In this document: positions 25,898 to 34,811 of the stretch, in pieces
Layout: each line of letters starts with the position of its first letter
Numbering within the stretch: the first letter of the stretch is position 1
Assembly (NCBI RefSeq): GCF_943193085.1
Contig: NZ_CALPCU010000005.1
Location: 33,515 to 97,514 of the forward strand
Source of the DNA: Vermiculatibacterium agrestimuris
GTDB taxonomy: Bacteria; Bacillota; Clostridia; Oscillospirales; Oscillospiraceae
DNA length: 64,000 nucleotides
Reading direction: 5' to 3'
The notes under the pieces: generated by a model
The model's input: the letters and a program-made list of their open reading frames with translations, nothing else
Databases searched by the model: none
What the model was told of the DNA's origin: nothing
Position numbers and translations under genes: made by a program

Positions 25898-25931
25898 AGA
25901 GGCAGAAATCCGGGCAAAAGGGGGCGAAGAT

Positions 25932-26546
25932 ATGGACTTTTACCGCAAAAAGGTCTTCCCCGCCCTGGCCGAGGGACTGTGGCTGGTCTTTCTCTTTCTG
26001 GATCTGACAAATATGGCGGACTCTACCTGGGTGAAATTCGCCGCCATCTGCCTGTGCTGCCTCACCGCCTTTTTGGGGTGCAAGACCGCCGACGGAAAGC
26101 TGGTGGCCCTGGCCCTGTGCTTCACCGTGGGAGCAGACTGGTTCCTCCTGGTGCGCAACGACCATTATGTCCTTGGCATCTGCCTGTTTCTTATTGTCCA
26201 GCTCCTCTACGGCTGGCGGCTGTGCCGTCTGGGGAGCGGGTCTCCCGCCCTGTTCCGGGCCCGGGTGGCCCTGTCCTGCCTTTTGGTGGGGTTTACCCTG
26301 TTCCCTCTCTGGTGCGCCGCGGTCTATTTTATCAACCTGTGCGTCAACGCCGCCCAGGCCCTTGCCCTGAAAAAGCGGATCTTTGCCTGGGGCCTATTGC
26401 TGTTCATCCTCTGTGATATCTGCGTGGGGGCCTATAACCTGGGCCTGTTCACCGCCTTTACCTGGTGGGGCTCCTGGCTGTTCTACCTGCCCTCCCAAGT
26501 CCTCATCGTCCTATCCCAAGAAACAGAAAGCGGGGATGCTCCATGA
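25932..26546 (+). CDS. YhhN-like integral membrane protein
   Basis: A 204-residue protein with about seven membrane segments. The pattern ALCFTVGADWFLLVRNDHYVLGICLFLIVQLLYGWRL resembles the core of the YhhN/TMEM86 family, some members of which are lysoplasmalogenases, but the usual GD is AD here, so function is doubtful. The ATG at 25932 has AAAGGGGG upstream. It overlaps the next gene by 4 nt (ATGA). Confidence 0.6.
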   Translation: MDFYRKKVFPALAEGLWLVFLFLDLTNMADSTWVKFAAICLCCLTAFLGCKTADGKLVALALCFTVGADWFLLVRNDHYVLGICLFLIVQLLYGWRLCRLGSGSPALFRARVALSCLLVGFTLFPLWCAAVYFINLCVNAAQALALKKRIFAWGLLLFILCDICVGAYNLGLFTAFTWWGSWLFYLPSQVLIVLSQETESGDAP

Positions 26547-27244
26547 GAAAGCCCTCCAAGCTCCTCACCCTTTTCGCCGCCCTTATCACCGCTGTATTTT
26601 CCCTCACCGCCGCCGTGGCCCTGCCCATCCTGTGGCGGGGCTGGTACTACAGCCAGATCGCCTCCCTGCGCCTGGTGGAGCAGACCGGCTACTCCGAGGG
26701 GGTCATCCGGGGCGCCTTCGACGCCGTTATGGACTTCCTAGTGAAGGACGCTCCCTTCTCCACCGGGTCTCTTCTGTGGTCGGAGAGCGGCGCGGCCCAC
26801 TTTGCCGACTGCAAAGTCCTCTTCCGCCTGGACTTTCTGGTTCTGGCCGTCAGCGGCGCCCTTCTTCTGCTCCTGGCCCTCATCGCCCTGTTCTCCACCG
26901 GCTTTCGGGAGAAGTTCGCCGCCTCTGCGCCCCTTTTGGCCCTTTGCCTCACCCTGCTCCTCTTCGCCGCCTTCGCCGTCTGGGCCCTCATGGACTTTGA
27001 GGGACTCTTCACCGCCTTCCATACCCTGTGCTTTCCCGGCAAGACCAACTGGATCTTTGACTGGCGCACTGACGAGATCATTCTCATCCTGCCCGAGCAG
27101 TTCTGGGCCCGCACCGCCGCACTGGTGGGCGTGGTTGCCGTGGCGCTGGAGGCCCTTCTGGCCCTGCTCCTGTCCTTCTTCCGCCGCCTTCTCACCCCCA
27201 AGAGCATCTACCAGCAGCTGCTCAAGCGCCGGAGCCGCCGCTGA
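26543..27244 (+). CDS. DUF1461 (TIGR01906) integral membrane protein
   Basis: A 233-residue protein with four or five membrane helices and a large extracellular loop between the first two. Family-like motifs are LWSESGAAHFADCKVLFRL and HTLCFPGKTNWIFDWRTDEIILILPEQFW. The family is found mostly in Firmicutes and has no known function. The start overlaps the preceding stop (ATGA). It ends just before a bidirectional terminator shared with rnc. Confidence 0.75.
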   Translation: MRKPSKLLTLFAALITAVFSLTAAVALPILWRGWYYSQIASLRLVEQTGYSEGVIRGAFDAVMDFLVKDAPFSTGSLLWSESGAAHFADCKVLFRLDFLVLAVSGALLLLLALIALFSTGFREKFAASAPLLALCLTLLLFAAFAVWALMDFEGLFTAFHTLCFPGKTNWIFDWRTDEIILILPEQFWARTAALVGVVAVALEALLALLLSFFRRLLTPKSIYQQLLKRRSRR

Positions 27245-27254
27245 AAAAGAGGCA

Positions 27255-27289
27255 AAAAATGCCGGGAACGTAATGTTCCCGGCATTTTT
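27255..27289. terminator. Bidirectional terminator
   Basis: 15-bp perfect stem (AAAAATGCCGGGAAC) with a GTAAT loop, between the DUF1461 gene and rnc. Confidence 0.92.
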
Positions 27290-27315
27290 ATTTCCCTGTT
27301 CGTCCGGCCCGGCGT

Positions 27316-27990
27316 TCAAGCCTCCCCGCCCAGCTTTTCCATGGCGGCTTTGGCGGCCATCTGCTCGGCCTCTTTTTTGCTGTGGCCCTCACCCTGGCCG
27401 ACGCTCGCCCCGTTAAGGGTCACCTCCACGGTGAAACGCTTGGCGTGGTCGGGGCCGCTCTCTCCGGTCATGTGGTAGGCCAGCGCCTGACCACTGTGAC
27501 GCTGTACCAGCTCCTGGAGAGCTGTTTTGTAGTCCCGGCTGGCGCTCTTTTCCCGCTCCTTGTCCAGAATGAACCGGCGGATGATCTTGGCGCACGCCTC
27601 CAGACCTCCGTCCAGATAGACTGCCGCCAGAATGGCCTCCACCGCGTCGGCCCGGATAGAGGGCCGCTCCCGGCCGCCGCCGGCGGCCTCTCCCCGGCCC
27701 AGCTTCAAATGCTCCCCCAGGGCCAGCCGGTCGGCCACCTCGGCCAGGCTCTCCTCACACACCAGGGCGGCCCGGGTGCGGGTCAGATCCCCCTCGGGCA
27801 GGTCGGGATGGGTCTGAAACAGATAGTCCGCCGTCACCATGCCCAGAATGGAATCTCCCAAAAACTCCAGCCGCTCGTTGCTCCCCATGGGGGAGTGGTT
27901 CTCGTTGGCGTAGGAGGAGTGGGTCAGGGCGTTTTCCAGCAGGGCCCGGTCATGGAAGGAGTAGCCCAGCTTGGCCTCCAGTGATTCCAT
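27316..27990 (-). CDS. rnc: Ribonuclease III
   Basis: A 224-residue double-stranded RNA endonuclease for rRNA processing. The catalytic signature is NERLEFLGDSILGMVTADYLF (about 39-59). The second acidic site is in DAVEAILAAVYLDGG. The C-terminal dsRBD holds DYKTALQELVQ and GHSKKEAEQMAAKAAMEKL. The ATG at 27990 overlaps the acpP stop (TGATG), giving translational coupling; a GTG one codon earlier is also possible. Confidence 0.96.
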   Translation of the reverse strand: MESLEAKLGYSFHDRALLENALTHSSYANENHSPMGSNERLEFLGDSILGMVTADYLFQTHPDLPEGDLTRTRAALVCEESLAEVADRLALGEHLKLGRGEAAGGGRERPSIRADAVEAILAAVYLDGGLEACAKIIRRFILDKEREKSASRDYKTALQELVQRHSGQALAYHMTGESGPDHAKRFTVEVTLNGASVGQGEGHSKKEAEQMAAKAAMEKLGGEA

Positions 27991-28223
27991 CACTCGCCCA
28001 GCATATTCTGCAGGCAGTTCACCAGATCGCCCACAGTGTGGATGGCGCTCAGATCTTCCTCGCCCAGCTCCTCCACATTGAACTCCTCCTCCAGGCTCAT
28101 GGAAAGCTCCACAATATCCACGGAATCGGCGCCCAGATCTTCAAAGCTGGTCTCCTCGGTGATCTCACTGGACTCCACGCCGAACTGCTCAGCGAGCAGC
28201 TTCACGACTTTTTCAAAAATCAT
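27990..28223 (-). CDS. acpP: Acyl carrier protein
   Basis: A 77-residue acidic four-helix protein carrying growing fatty acids. The phosphopantetheine site is the Ser in EDLGADSVDIVEL. The ATG at 28223 has AAGGAAG upstream. It has its own promoter in the 76-nt gap after plsX. Its stop overlaps the rnc start by one base. Confidence 0.95.
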   Translation of the reverse strand: MIFEKVVKLLAEQFGVESSEITEETSFEDLGADSVDIVELSMSLEEEFNVEELGEEDLSAIHTVGDLVNCLQNMLGE

Positions 28224-28262
28224 ACCATCGAACTTCCTTTCACGGTATTTCAATTCCCCTTG

Positions 28263-28291
28263 ATAATAGGCAATATTCGCCACCCTGTCAA
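28263..28291 (-). promoter_or_regulatory. acpP-rnc promoter
   Basis: Minus strand -35 TTGACA (28286-28291), 17-bp spacer, -10 TATTAT (28263-28268). Confidence 0.75.
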
Positions 28292-28299
28292 GGGGGAAT

Positions 28300-29343
28300 T
28301 CAAATTTTTTCCTCCGCCGCGGCCGGCTTCGCCGGCAGCTTCATATACTCCATATTCTCCGTAATGCTCTCAATGATGCCGGAGGAGGCGAATTTTGCCG
28401 CCTGGGCAATGGCGTTTTTGATGGCGTAGCCGTCGGAGGAGCCGTGGGCCTTGATCACCGGCCTGGAGATGCCCAGCAGGGCGGTGCCCCCCACCTCACG
28501 GGAGTCCAGCAGTTTTTTGAAGTCCCGGATCCCGCCGGAGACCATCACTGCCGAGAGCTTGGTCAGGGCGTTTTTCTTGAACATCTTCTTCATCTCCCCG
28601 GACAGGTACAGGGCGGTGCCCTCCAGAGTCTTGAGAAAGATGTTCCCGGCGTAGCCGTCGCAGACGATCACGTCCACCGCCCCCAGCACGGCCTCCCGGG
28701 CCTCCACATTGCCCACGAAATGGATGCGGCCCTCGCTGTCCGCCTCCTTCAAAAGGGCGTAGGTCTCCCGCTGGAGGGCCGTGCCCTTGCTCTCCTCGGC
28801 CCCGATGTTCAAAAGGCCCACCCGGGGCTCCGGCTTGCCCAGGAAGTGCTCGGCATAATAGGAGCCCATGAAGGCGAACTGGAGCAGGTACTCCGGGGTG
28901 CACTCGGCGGTGGCTCCGGCGTCGATGAGGATGGCCCCGCCGGGAACGGGCAGCTTGGGAGCCAGGGCAGCCCGGCGGATGCCCCGGATGCGCTTGGTCA
29001 CCAGGGTGGCCCCGGAGAGCAGGGCGCCGGTGGAGCCGGCGGAGACGAAGGCGTCCCCCTTGCCCTCCTTGAGCAGGTTCAGCCCCACCGTGAGGGAGGA
29101 GTCCTTCTTCTCCTTGAAGGCGGTGGCGGCGTTGTCCTCCATGTCCACCACCTGGTCGGCGTGGACGATCTCCACGCCGGGAGGGGGCTCGCTCAGGCCC
29201 AGCTCCTTGAGGATATCCATGATCTCATAGCCCCGGCCCACCAGGACGGTCTCTACCCCCAGCTCCCGGACGGCCTCGACGGCGCCCTCTACGTTACAGC
29301 GGGGGGCATTGTCCCCTCCCATGGCGTCTACAATGATCTTCAT
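28300..29343 (-). CDS. plsX: Phosphate acyltransferase PlsX
   Basis: A 347-residue peripheral enzyme making acyl-phosphate from acyl-ACP for phospholipid synthesis. Seen: MKIIVDAMGGDNAP at the N-terminus, STGALLSGATLVTKRIRGI, and DVIVCDGYAGNIFLKTLEG. The ATG at 29343 overlaps the stop of the XRE gene by 4 nt (ATGA) and has GGAGGG upstream. The usual neighbours fabD and fabG are absent here. Confidence 0.96.
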   Translation of the reverse strand: MKIIVDAMGGDNAPRCNVEGAVEAVRELGVETVLVGRGYEIMDILKELGLSEPPPGVEIVHADQVVDMEDNAATAFKEKKDSSLTVGLNLLKEGKGDAFVSAGSTGALLSGATLVTKRIRGIRRAALAPKLPVPGGAILIDAGATAECTPEYLLQFAFMGSYYAEHFLGKPEPRVGLLNIGAEESKGTALQRETYALLKEADSEGRIHFVGNVEAREAVLGAVDVIVCDGYAGNIFLKTLEGTALYLSGEMKKMFKKNALTKLSAVMVSGGIRDFKKLLDSREVGGTALLGISRPVIKAHGSSDGYAIKNAIAQAAKFASSGIIESITENMEYMKLPAKPAAAEEKI

Positions 29344-29567
29344 GGCGCTTCCCTCCTGTCACTCAGTCCCAGCAGATAATCGGCGGAGACGTGGTAATGC
29401 CGACAGATGATCGGCAGTCTTTCCAGAGTGGTCATCCGAGTGCCCTTTTCCATCTCGCTGATTTGGTTGATGCTCACACCCAACAGTTCCGCCAGCACCT
29501 TTTGCGGCTGGCCGGTCTCTTTACGAAGTTCCCGCATACGCTGAGCAAATATTTCTTTGGTGGTCAT
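29340..29567 (-). CDS. XRE-family transcriptional regulator upstream of plsX
   Basis: A 75-residue protein consisting almost entirely of a Cro/C1-type helix-turn-helix: RMRELRKETGQPQKVLAELLGVSINQISEMEKGTRMTTLERLPIICRHYHVSADYLLGLSD. It overlaps plsX by 4 nt, so the regulator and PlsX are made from one message. A 15-bp inverted repeat lies just upstream in the divergent promoter region and is the likely operator. Bacillus uses FapR at the corresponding place; this is a different family. Control of lipid synthesis is an inference from position. Confidence 0.85.
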   Translation of the reverse strand: MTTKEIFAQRMRELRKETGQPQKVLAELLGVSINQISEMEKGTRMTTLERLPIICRHYHVSADYLLGLSDRREAP

Positions 29568-29577
29568 AGAAACCCCC

Positions 29578-29606
29578 TTGACTTTTCACCAATAAGATGA
29601 TATTCT
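29578..29606 (+). promoter_or_regulatory. Promoter of the small gene at 29635
   Basis: -35 TTGACT (29578-29583), 17-bp spacer, -10 TATTCT (29601-29606). The left arm of the inverted repeat fills most of the spacer. Confidence 0.6.
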
Positions 29607-29625
29607 ATTTTCATCTTATTAGTGA
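29586..29625. promoter_or_regulatory. Inverted repeat, probable XRE operator
   Basis: Arms of 15 nt (29586-29600 and 29611-29625) with one mismatch, a perfect 10-bp core AATAAGATGA, and 10 nt between arms, in the divergent promoter region of the XRE-plsX unit and the 29635 gene. Confidence 0.75.
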
Positions 29626-29634
29626 GGTGATGAT

Positions 29635-29877
29635 GTGGATTTCCTGGAATTGATCTCTCAACTCCTGGCCCAATGCCTAGACGCCGCCATACAGACCGAC
29701 AGGGATTACGCCCAGCTCCACCGCCGGGAGGGCCATCTGCTAAAGCAGCTCGCCGCCCTTACCAGCGAAGAGCTGGTGGATAAGCTGACAGAGGCCCAAT
29801 TGGAGCGTATGGACGTAGACCGGACGTTTTCCTTCCTCTGCGGGCTTCGCCTGGGAACAGCCCTACTCGACCTGTAA
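29635..29877 (+). CDS. Small hypothetical protein
   Basis: An 80-residue, predominantly helical, mildly acidic protein that I do not recognise (core TDRDYAQLHRREGHLLKQLA). The start is a GTG at 29635 with GAGGTGAT upstream. It is divergent from the XRE-plsX unit and shares its operator region. Its 3' end overlaps the end of trmFO by 15 bp on the opposite strand. Confidence 0.65.
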   Translation: MDFLELISQLLAQCLDAAIQTDRDYAQLHRREGHLLKQLAALTSEELVDKLTEAQLERMDVDRTFSFLCGLRLGTALLDL

Positions 29878-31170
29878 GCTCCCTGCCAGGGCCTCCAAGG
29901 CCCGCTGGGCGATGAGGGCGTTCTTCTCCCGCTTGCCGCCCTTCACCCGCTCAGGCCAGGGGGGCATGATGCCGAAATTCACGTTCATAGGCTGGAAATT
30001 GGTAACGCTCTCGTTGGAGATGTACAGAGCCAGCGCCCCGATGGCGGTCTCGGCGGGGAAATCCACCGGGCTCTGCCCCTGGAGCCTTCTGGCCAGCTCG
30101 ATGGCGCACAGGCACCCGCTGGCGGCCGACTCCACATATCCCTCCACCCCGGTGATCTGCCCGGCGAACATCACGTCGGGGGCCTCTATCACCTGGTAAT
30201 AGCGGTTCAAAAAGCCGGGGGACTTCAAATAGGTGTTGCGGTGCATGACCCCGTAGCGGAGAAACTCCGCGTTTTTCAGGGCGGGGATCATGGAGAACAC
30301 CCGCCTCTGCTCCGGCCATTTCAGGTGTGTCTGGAAGCCCACCAGGTTGTAGACGCTGCCCTGGGCGTTGTCCTTGCGCAGCTGCACCACCGCGTAAGGC
30401 GTCTGGCCCGTTTTGGGATCCCGGAGGCCCTTGGGCTTCAGGGGCCCGTAGCGCAGGGTGTCCTCCCCCCGCCGGGCCATGACCTCCACGGGCATACAGC
30501 CCTCGAAGACCCCGGCGTCCTCAAAGCCGTGGACTTCCGCCTCCTGGGCCGTGCGCAGCTCCTGCCAGAAGGCCAGATACTCCTCCTGGGAGAGGGCGCA
30601 GTTTACATAATCCGGATCCCCTTTGTCGTAACGGGAGGCGAACCAAGCCTTGTCCATGTCGATGCTCTCAAAGCTTACCAGGGGCGCGGCGGCGTCATAG
30701 AAGCTGAGGGTGGCGCTGTGGGGGAACCGGGCCCGGATGGCCGCGACCAGGCCGTCGGAGGCCAAAGGCCCGGCGGCCACGATAACGGGGCCGTCGGGAA
30801 GGGTGGCCACCTCCCCCTCCACCACAGTAATGAGGGGGTGGCTTCTTATTGTTTCGGTGACGGCGGCGGAGAAGCCATGGCGGTCTACCGCCAGCGCGGC
30901 CCCCGCCTCCACCCGGTGGGCGTCGGCGCAGGAGAGAATGACGCTTTGAAGCCGCCGCAGCTCCTCCTTGAGAAGGCCCACGGCGTTTTCCAGCTGGTCG
31001 GAGCGCAGAGAGTTGGAGCACACCAGCTCGGCAAAATCCGGGCTTTGGTGGGCCGGGGTGGTCTTTTGCGGCTTCATCTCCTGCAGCTTCACGGGGACGC
31101 CCCGCTTTGCCAGCTGCCAGGCCGCCTCGCACCCGGCAAGGCCTGCGCCGATGACGGTGACAGGCTCCAT
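29863..31170 (-). CDS. trmFO: tRNA m5U54 methyltransferase TrmFO
   Basis: A 435-residue FAD- and methylenetetrahydrofolate-dependent enzyme that makes ribothymidine at tRNA position 54. Features: dinucleotide-binding TVIGAGLAGCEAAWQLA (5-21), FAELVCSNSLRSDQLENAVGLLKEE (about 46-70), and C-terminal ITGVEGYVESAASGCLCAIELA and NVNFGIMPPW. GGGGGA precedes the ATG at 31170. The topA-trmFO order is standard in Firmicutes; the gap to topA is 35 nt. Confidence 0.96.
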   Translation of the reverse strand: MEPVTVIGAGLAGCEAAWQLAKRGVPVKLQEMKPQKTTPAHQSPDFAELVCSNSLRSDQLENAVGLLKEELRRLQSVILSCADAHRVEAGAALAVDRHGFSAAVTETIRSHPLITVVEGEVATLPDGPVIVAAGPLASDGLVAAIRARFPHSATLSFYDAAAPLVSFESIDMDKAWFASRYDKGDPDYVNCALSQEEYLAFWQELRTAQEAEVHGFEDAGVFEGCMPVEVMARRGEDTLRYGPLKPKGLRDPKTGQTPYAVVQLRKDNAQGSVYNLVGFQTHLKWPEQRRVFSMIPALKNAEFLRYGVMHRNTYLKSPGFLNRYYQVIEAPDVMFAGQITGVEGYVESAASGCLCAIELARRLQGQSPVDFPAETAIGALALYISNESVTNFQPMNVNFGIMPPWPERVKGGKREKNALIAQRALEALAGSLQVE

Positions 31171-31205
31171 AGCCGCATCCCCCTTTCTCTGCCCCTCTGG
31201 AGGGC

Positions 31206-33482
31206 TTATTTCTTCGCCGTCTTTTTGGCGGCGGTCTTCTTTGCCGTGGTCTTTTTGGCGGCGGTCTTTTTCGCCGCCGTCTTCTTTGTAGCGGTCTTCT
31301 TGGCGGCGGTCTTCTCCCCGTCTTCCTTCTTCTTGTAGTAGCCCCGCTTGTCCTCAGGCAGGAAGCTGGGACAGGCCTCGTTGATGCAGAAGGGCTTCCG
31401 GGCGCCCCGGCCGGAGAGCTTGAACATGGTGTGTCCGCAGGAGGGACAGGTCTGCTCCACGGGCACGTCAAAGGTCATGAACTCGCACTTTTCGTGGGGG
31501 TTGCCCTCCCGGATGATATTGTACTCACAGCCGTAGTAGGTGTACTGCTTGCCGGTGCGGCGGCTCTTGCCGGTGCGCTTCATCAGCCGGCCGCCGCAGC
31601 GGGGACACTTCCCGGGCATCTGCTCCACAATGGGCTGGGTGTAGGTGCACTCAGGGAAGCCGGGGCAGGCCAGGAACCGGCCAAACCGGCCGGACTTATA
31701 TACCAGGTGCCGTCCACACACGGGGCAGACCTCCTCGGAGACCTCGTCCGGCACCTTGATACGCTCGCCCACATCGCTCTCCGCCTTCTCCAGCTCCTTG
31801 GAAAAGTCACTGTAGAAGTCCTTCATCAGATCCTTCCACTTCTCCTTGCCCCGCTCCACCTCGTCCAGCTTCTCCTCCATCTGGGCGGTGAAATCATAGT
31901 CCACGATATCGGGGAATTTATCCCGCATGACCATATTCACCGTCTCCCCCAGGGGGGTGGAGCGCAGGTACTTGCCCTCCTTGACCACATACTCCCGCCC
32001 CTCAATGGTGGAGATGGTGGGGGCGTAGGTGGAGGGCCGGCCGATGCCCTTTTCCTCCAGGGCCTTGATCAGGGTGGCCTCAGTGTAGCGGGCGGGGGGC
32101 TGGGTGAAGTGCTGCTGGGGCTTGAGGCCCTTCAGCTCCAGACCCTCCCCCTCCTTCAAATCGGGCAGGGGGGACTGGGCCGCCTCCTCGTCCTCATCCT
32201 TACCCTCCACATAGACCGCGGTGTAGCCGGCAAACTTGAGGGCGGTATGGGTGGCCCGGAAGCGGTAATTGGCGCTGTCGGCCTCGATGGTGACGCTGTC
32301 ATAGACGGCAGAGGACATCTGGCAGGCCACAAAGCGGCCCCAGATGAGCTTATAGAGCCGGTACTGCTCCTGGGAAAGATCCTTTTTGATCTCCTCCGGA
32401 ACCAGGCGGACGTTGGAGGGCCGGATGGCCTCGTGGGCGTCCTGGGCTCCTGCCTTGGCCTTATAGACCCGGGCCTTGCCGGGATAGTACTCCTTGCCGT
32501 AGCGGCCCAGAATGAAGTCCTTGGCCGCGGCGGTAGCCTCATCGGAAAGGCGCAGGGAGTCGGTACGCATATAGGTGATAAGACCCACGGTGCCCTCGCC
32601 GGTGATGTCCACGCCCTCGTAGAGCTGCTGGGCCACCGCCATGGCACGGCGGGGAGACATGCCCAGCTTGCGGCTGGCCTCCTGCTGAAGGGTGGAGGTG
32701 GTGAAGGGGGGCGCGGGGTTGCGCTGCTTCTCCTGCCGCTTGACCCCGGCCACGGTGAAGGGGGCGGTCTTCACCGCCTCCATGACAGCATTGACCTCCG
32801 CCTCGCTGTGGAGCTCCTGGCGTTTATCGGCGCCGTAAAAGGCGGCGGTAAACCGGCCCAGGTTGGGGCGGATGCGCTCCAGATCGGCGTCCAGAGACCA
32901 GTACTCCTCACTCTGGAAGTTCCGGATCTCCTCCTCCCGCTCACAGACCAGGCGGGTGGCCACCGACTGCACACGGCCGGCGGACAGGCCCCGGCGGATC
33001 TTCTTCCACAGAAAGGGGGAGATCTGATAGCCCACCACGCGGTCGAGCACCCTTCTCGCCTGCTGGGCATCCACCAAGTCCATATCGATCTGGCGGGGCC
33101 GGGCGATGGACTCATTGACCACCTTCTTGGTGATCTCGTTGAAGGTGACCCGGTAGGTGCTCTCGTCAGGCAGCCCCAAAAGCTCCTTGAGATGCCAGGA
33201 GATGGCCTCCCCCTCCCGGTCAGGGTCGGTGGCCAGGTAGACCTTCTCGCTGCGCTTGGCCGAGCGCTTCAGGTCGGCGATCACGTCCTCTTTCCCCGCG
33301 ATGGGCTGGTAGTCCACGGCAAAGTCCCGCTGCACGTCCACGCTCATCTTGCTCTTGGGGAGATCCCGAACGTGGCCCATGGAGGCTTTGACCTCATAGC
33401 CGGGGCCCAGATATTTGGTGATCGTCTTTGCCTTGGCCGGTGATTCCACGATCACCAGTGCCTCATTTTTCTTAACTGCCAC
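31206..33482 (-). CDS. topA: DNA topoisomerase I
   Basis: A 758-residue type IA topoisomerase relaxing negative supercoils. TOPRIM domain: LVIVESPAKAKTITKYLG (9-26) and ATDPDREGEAISWHLKEL. The catalytic Tyr is in LITYMRTDSLRLS. Three C-terminal four-Cys zinc ribbons follow (CPVCGR, CPRCGG, CPSCGH). The end is a Lys/Ala/Thr tail built of repeated KKTAA units, a basic DNA-binding extension. The start is a GTG at 33482 with GGAG 7 nt upstream. Confidence 0.97.
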   Translation of the reverse strand: MAVKKNEALVIVESPAKAKTITKYLGPGYEVKASMGHVRDLPKSKMSVDVQRDFAVDYQPIAGKEDVIADLKRSAKRSEKVYLATDPDREGEAISWHLKELLGLPDESTYRVTFNEITKKVVNESIARPRQIDMDLVDAQQARRVLDRVVGYQISPFLWKKIRRGLSAGRVQSVATRLVCEREEEIRNFQSEEYWSLDADLERIRPNLGRFTAAFYGADKRQELHSEAEVNAVMEAVKTAPFTVAGVKRQEKQRNPAPPFTTSTLQQEASRKLGMSPRRAMAVAQQLYEGVDITGEGTVGLITYMRTDSLRLSDEATAAAKDFILGRYGKEYYPGKARVYKAKAGAQDAHEAIRPSNVRLVPEEIKKDLSQEQYRLYKLIWGRFVACQMSSAVYDSVTIEADSANYRFRATHTALKFAGYTAVYVEGKDEDEEAAQSPLPDLKEGEGLELKGLKPQQHFTQPPARYTEATLIKALEEKGIGRPSTYAPTISTIEGREYVVKEGKYLRSTPLGETVNMVMRDKFPDIVDYDFTAQMEEKLDEVERGKEKWKDLMKDFYSDFSKELEKAESDVGERIKVPDEVSEEVCPVCGRHLVYKSGRFGRFLACPGFPECTYTQPIVEQMPGKCPRCGGRLMKRTGKSRRTGKQYTYYGCEYNIIREGNPHEKCEFMTFDVPVEQTCPSCGHTMFKLSGRGARKPFCINEACPSFLPEDKRGYYKKKEDGEKTAAKKTATKKTAAKKTAAKKTTAKKTAAKKTAKK

Positions 33483-33505
33483 GTTATCACTCCACTGATG
33501 TTAAT

Positions 33506-34747
33506 TTATTCGGTCAATATCACCTTGGCGAAGAACCGCTTCCCCGGCCGCTCCTCCACCAGCTCCCGGAGCTGGAGCATGGTCAGGGCGGAGAGCACCC
33601 GGCGGGCCGGGAGCTGGGCGGCCTCAGACACCTCGTCCGCTGTCAGCGCCTTTTGGGCGATGGCGAGAAGGATGTCCCGCTCGTCGTCGGTGAATGCCTC
33701 AGGGTCATCTGATAAAGAAATATATGCCCGACTGGGGGTCTTGTCAACCTCTTTTTCCTCTTTTTCCTTTCCCCTCCGCTCCTTTTGGGGGCTGTATCCC
33801 TCCGTCGGAAGGCCGTCCAGCCGCGCCTGGATCTCTTCCTCCTCCAAGGGCTCCGGAAGGGCCTCCCGGTTGGGGAGCATGGCGGAAAACTCCGTCAGGA
33901 TGTCGGCCGCCGAGAGCACCAGCTTGGCCTCTCCCGCCTGGATGAGCTTGTTGCATCCCAGGCTGGCGGTGGCGCCCACCGGGCCGGGAAAGGCAAAGAC
34001 CTCCCGGTTCTGCTCCAAAGCCAGCCTGGCGGTGATGATAGCGCCGCTGGGAAGGCCCGCCTCCACCACGGCAACGCCCATGGAAAGGCCGCTCAAAATA
34101 CGGTTGCGGACAGGGAAATGATGGCTGGCGGGCTCAGTGCCGGGCGGGTATTCACTCACCAGCGTCCCCGCGGCGGCCACGTCCTCATAGAGCCAGCGGT
34201 GGTCTTTGGGATAGACCACGTCGATGCCGTTGCCCAATACACTGACGATGTTCCCGCCGCCCTTCAGCGCGCCCCGGATGCCCGCGGCGTCGATACCCTG
34301 CGCCATGCCGGAGACCAGAGTCACGCTCCGGCGGGCCAGCTCCAGTCCCAGCCGGGTGGCCAGATCTACGCCGTAGGGCGTACAGCGCCGGGTGCCTACC
34401 ACACCCACAGTGAGCTTGTCGTCCACATGGAGGGGCTTGCCTTTCCAGTAGAGCACCACCGGCGGATCCGCCAGCTGCGCCAGCCGCTCCGGATAGTCGG
34501 CGTCCTGGAGGGTCATGATCTGGATCCCCAGCGCCTCGCAGTCGGCCAGGATCCTCTCCGCCCCATCCAGCTTCTTATCCAGCAGCGTGGCCTTCTTCCC
34601 CTGGGACAGACCCAGCAGATCGTACTCCTCCTCCGGAGCAAAGTAGAGCGCCTCCGGGGTTCCGAAGTAGGACAAAAGAGCTCCCACCTCACCGGGCCGA
34701 AGTCCCTTGCGGGTGGTGAGCCAGAGGAAATATTTCAGATTGGCCAT
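33506..34747 (-). CDS. dprA: DNA-processing protein DprA
   Basis: A 413-residue protein that loads RecA on incoming single-stranded DNA. The Rossmann-like core carries VGVVGTRRCTPYG, LVSGMAQGIDAAGIRGAL, VSVLGNGIDVVYP, SEYPPGTEP, FPVRNRILSGLS and GALITARLAL-like SGAIITARLAL. An acidic linker leads to a C-terminal winged-helix (DML1-like) domain. The ATG at 34747 follows GAGGTGGG. The dprA-topA-trmFO order is typical of Firmicutes. Confidence 0.95.
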   Translation of the reverse strand: MANLKYFLWLTTRKGLRPGEVGALLSYFGTPEALYFAPEEEYDLLGLSQGKKATLLDKKLDGAERILADCEALGIQIMTLQDADYPERLAQLADPPVVLYWKGKPLHVDDKLTVGVVGTRRCTPYGVDLATRLGLELARRSVTLVSGMAQGIDAAGIRGALKGGGNIVSVLGNGIDVVYPKDHRWLYEDVAAAGTLVSEYPPGTEPASHHFPVRNRILSGLSMGVAVVEAGLPSGAIITARLALEQNREVFAFPGPVGATASLGCNKLIQAGEAKLVLSAADILTEFSAMLPNREALPEPLEEEEIQARLDGLPTEGYSPQKERRGKEKEEKEVDKTPSRAYISLSDDPEAFTDDERDILLAIAQKALTADEVSEAAQLPARRVLSALTMLQLRELVEERPGKRFFAKVILTE

Positions 34748-34811
34748 AGTCCCACCTCTTTTTCTCTCGGTGTGTGGTATGGTCACGTTTTGCGCAAACG
34801 GTCTCCAGGCC

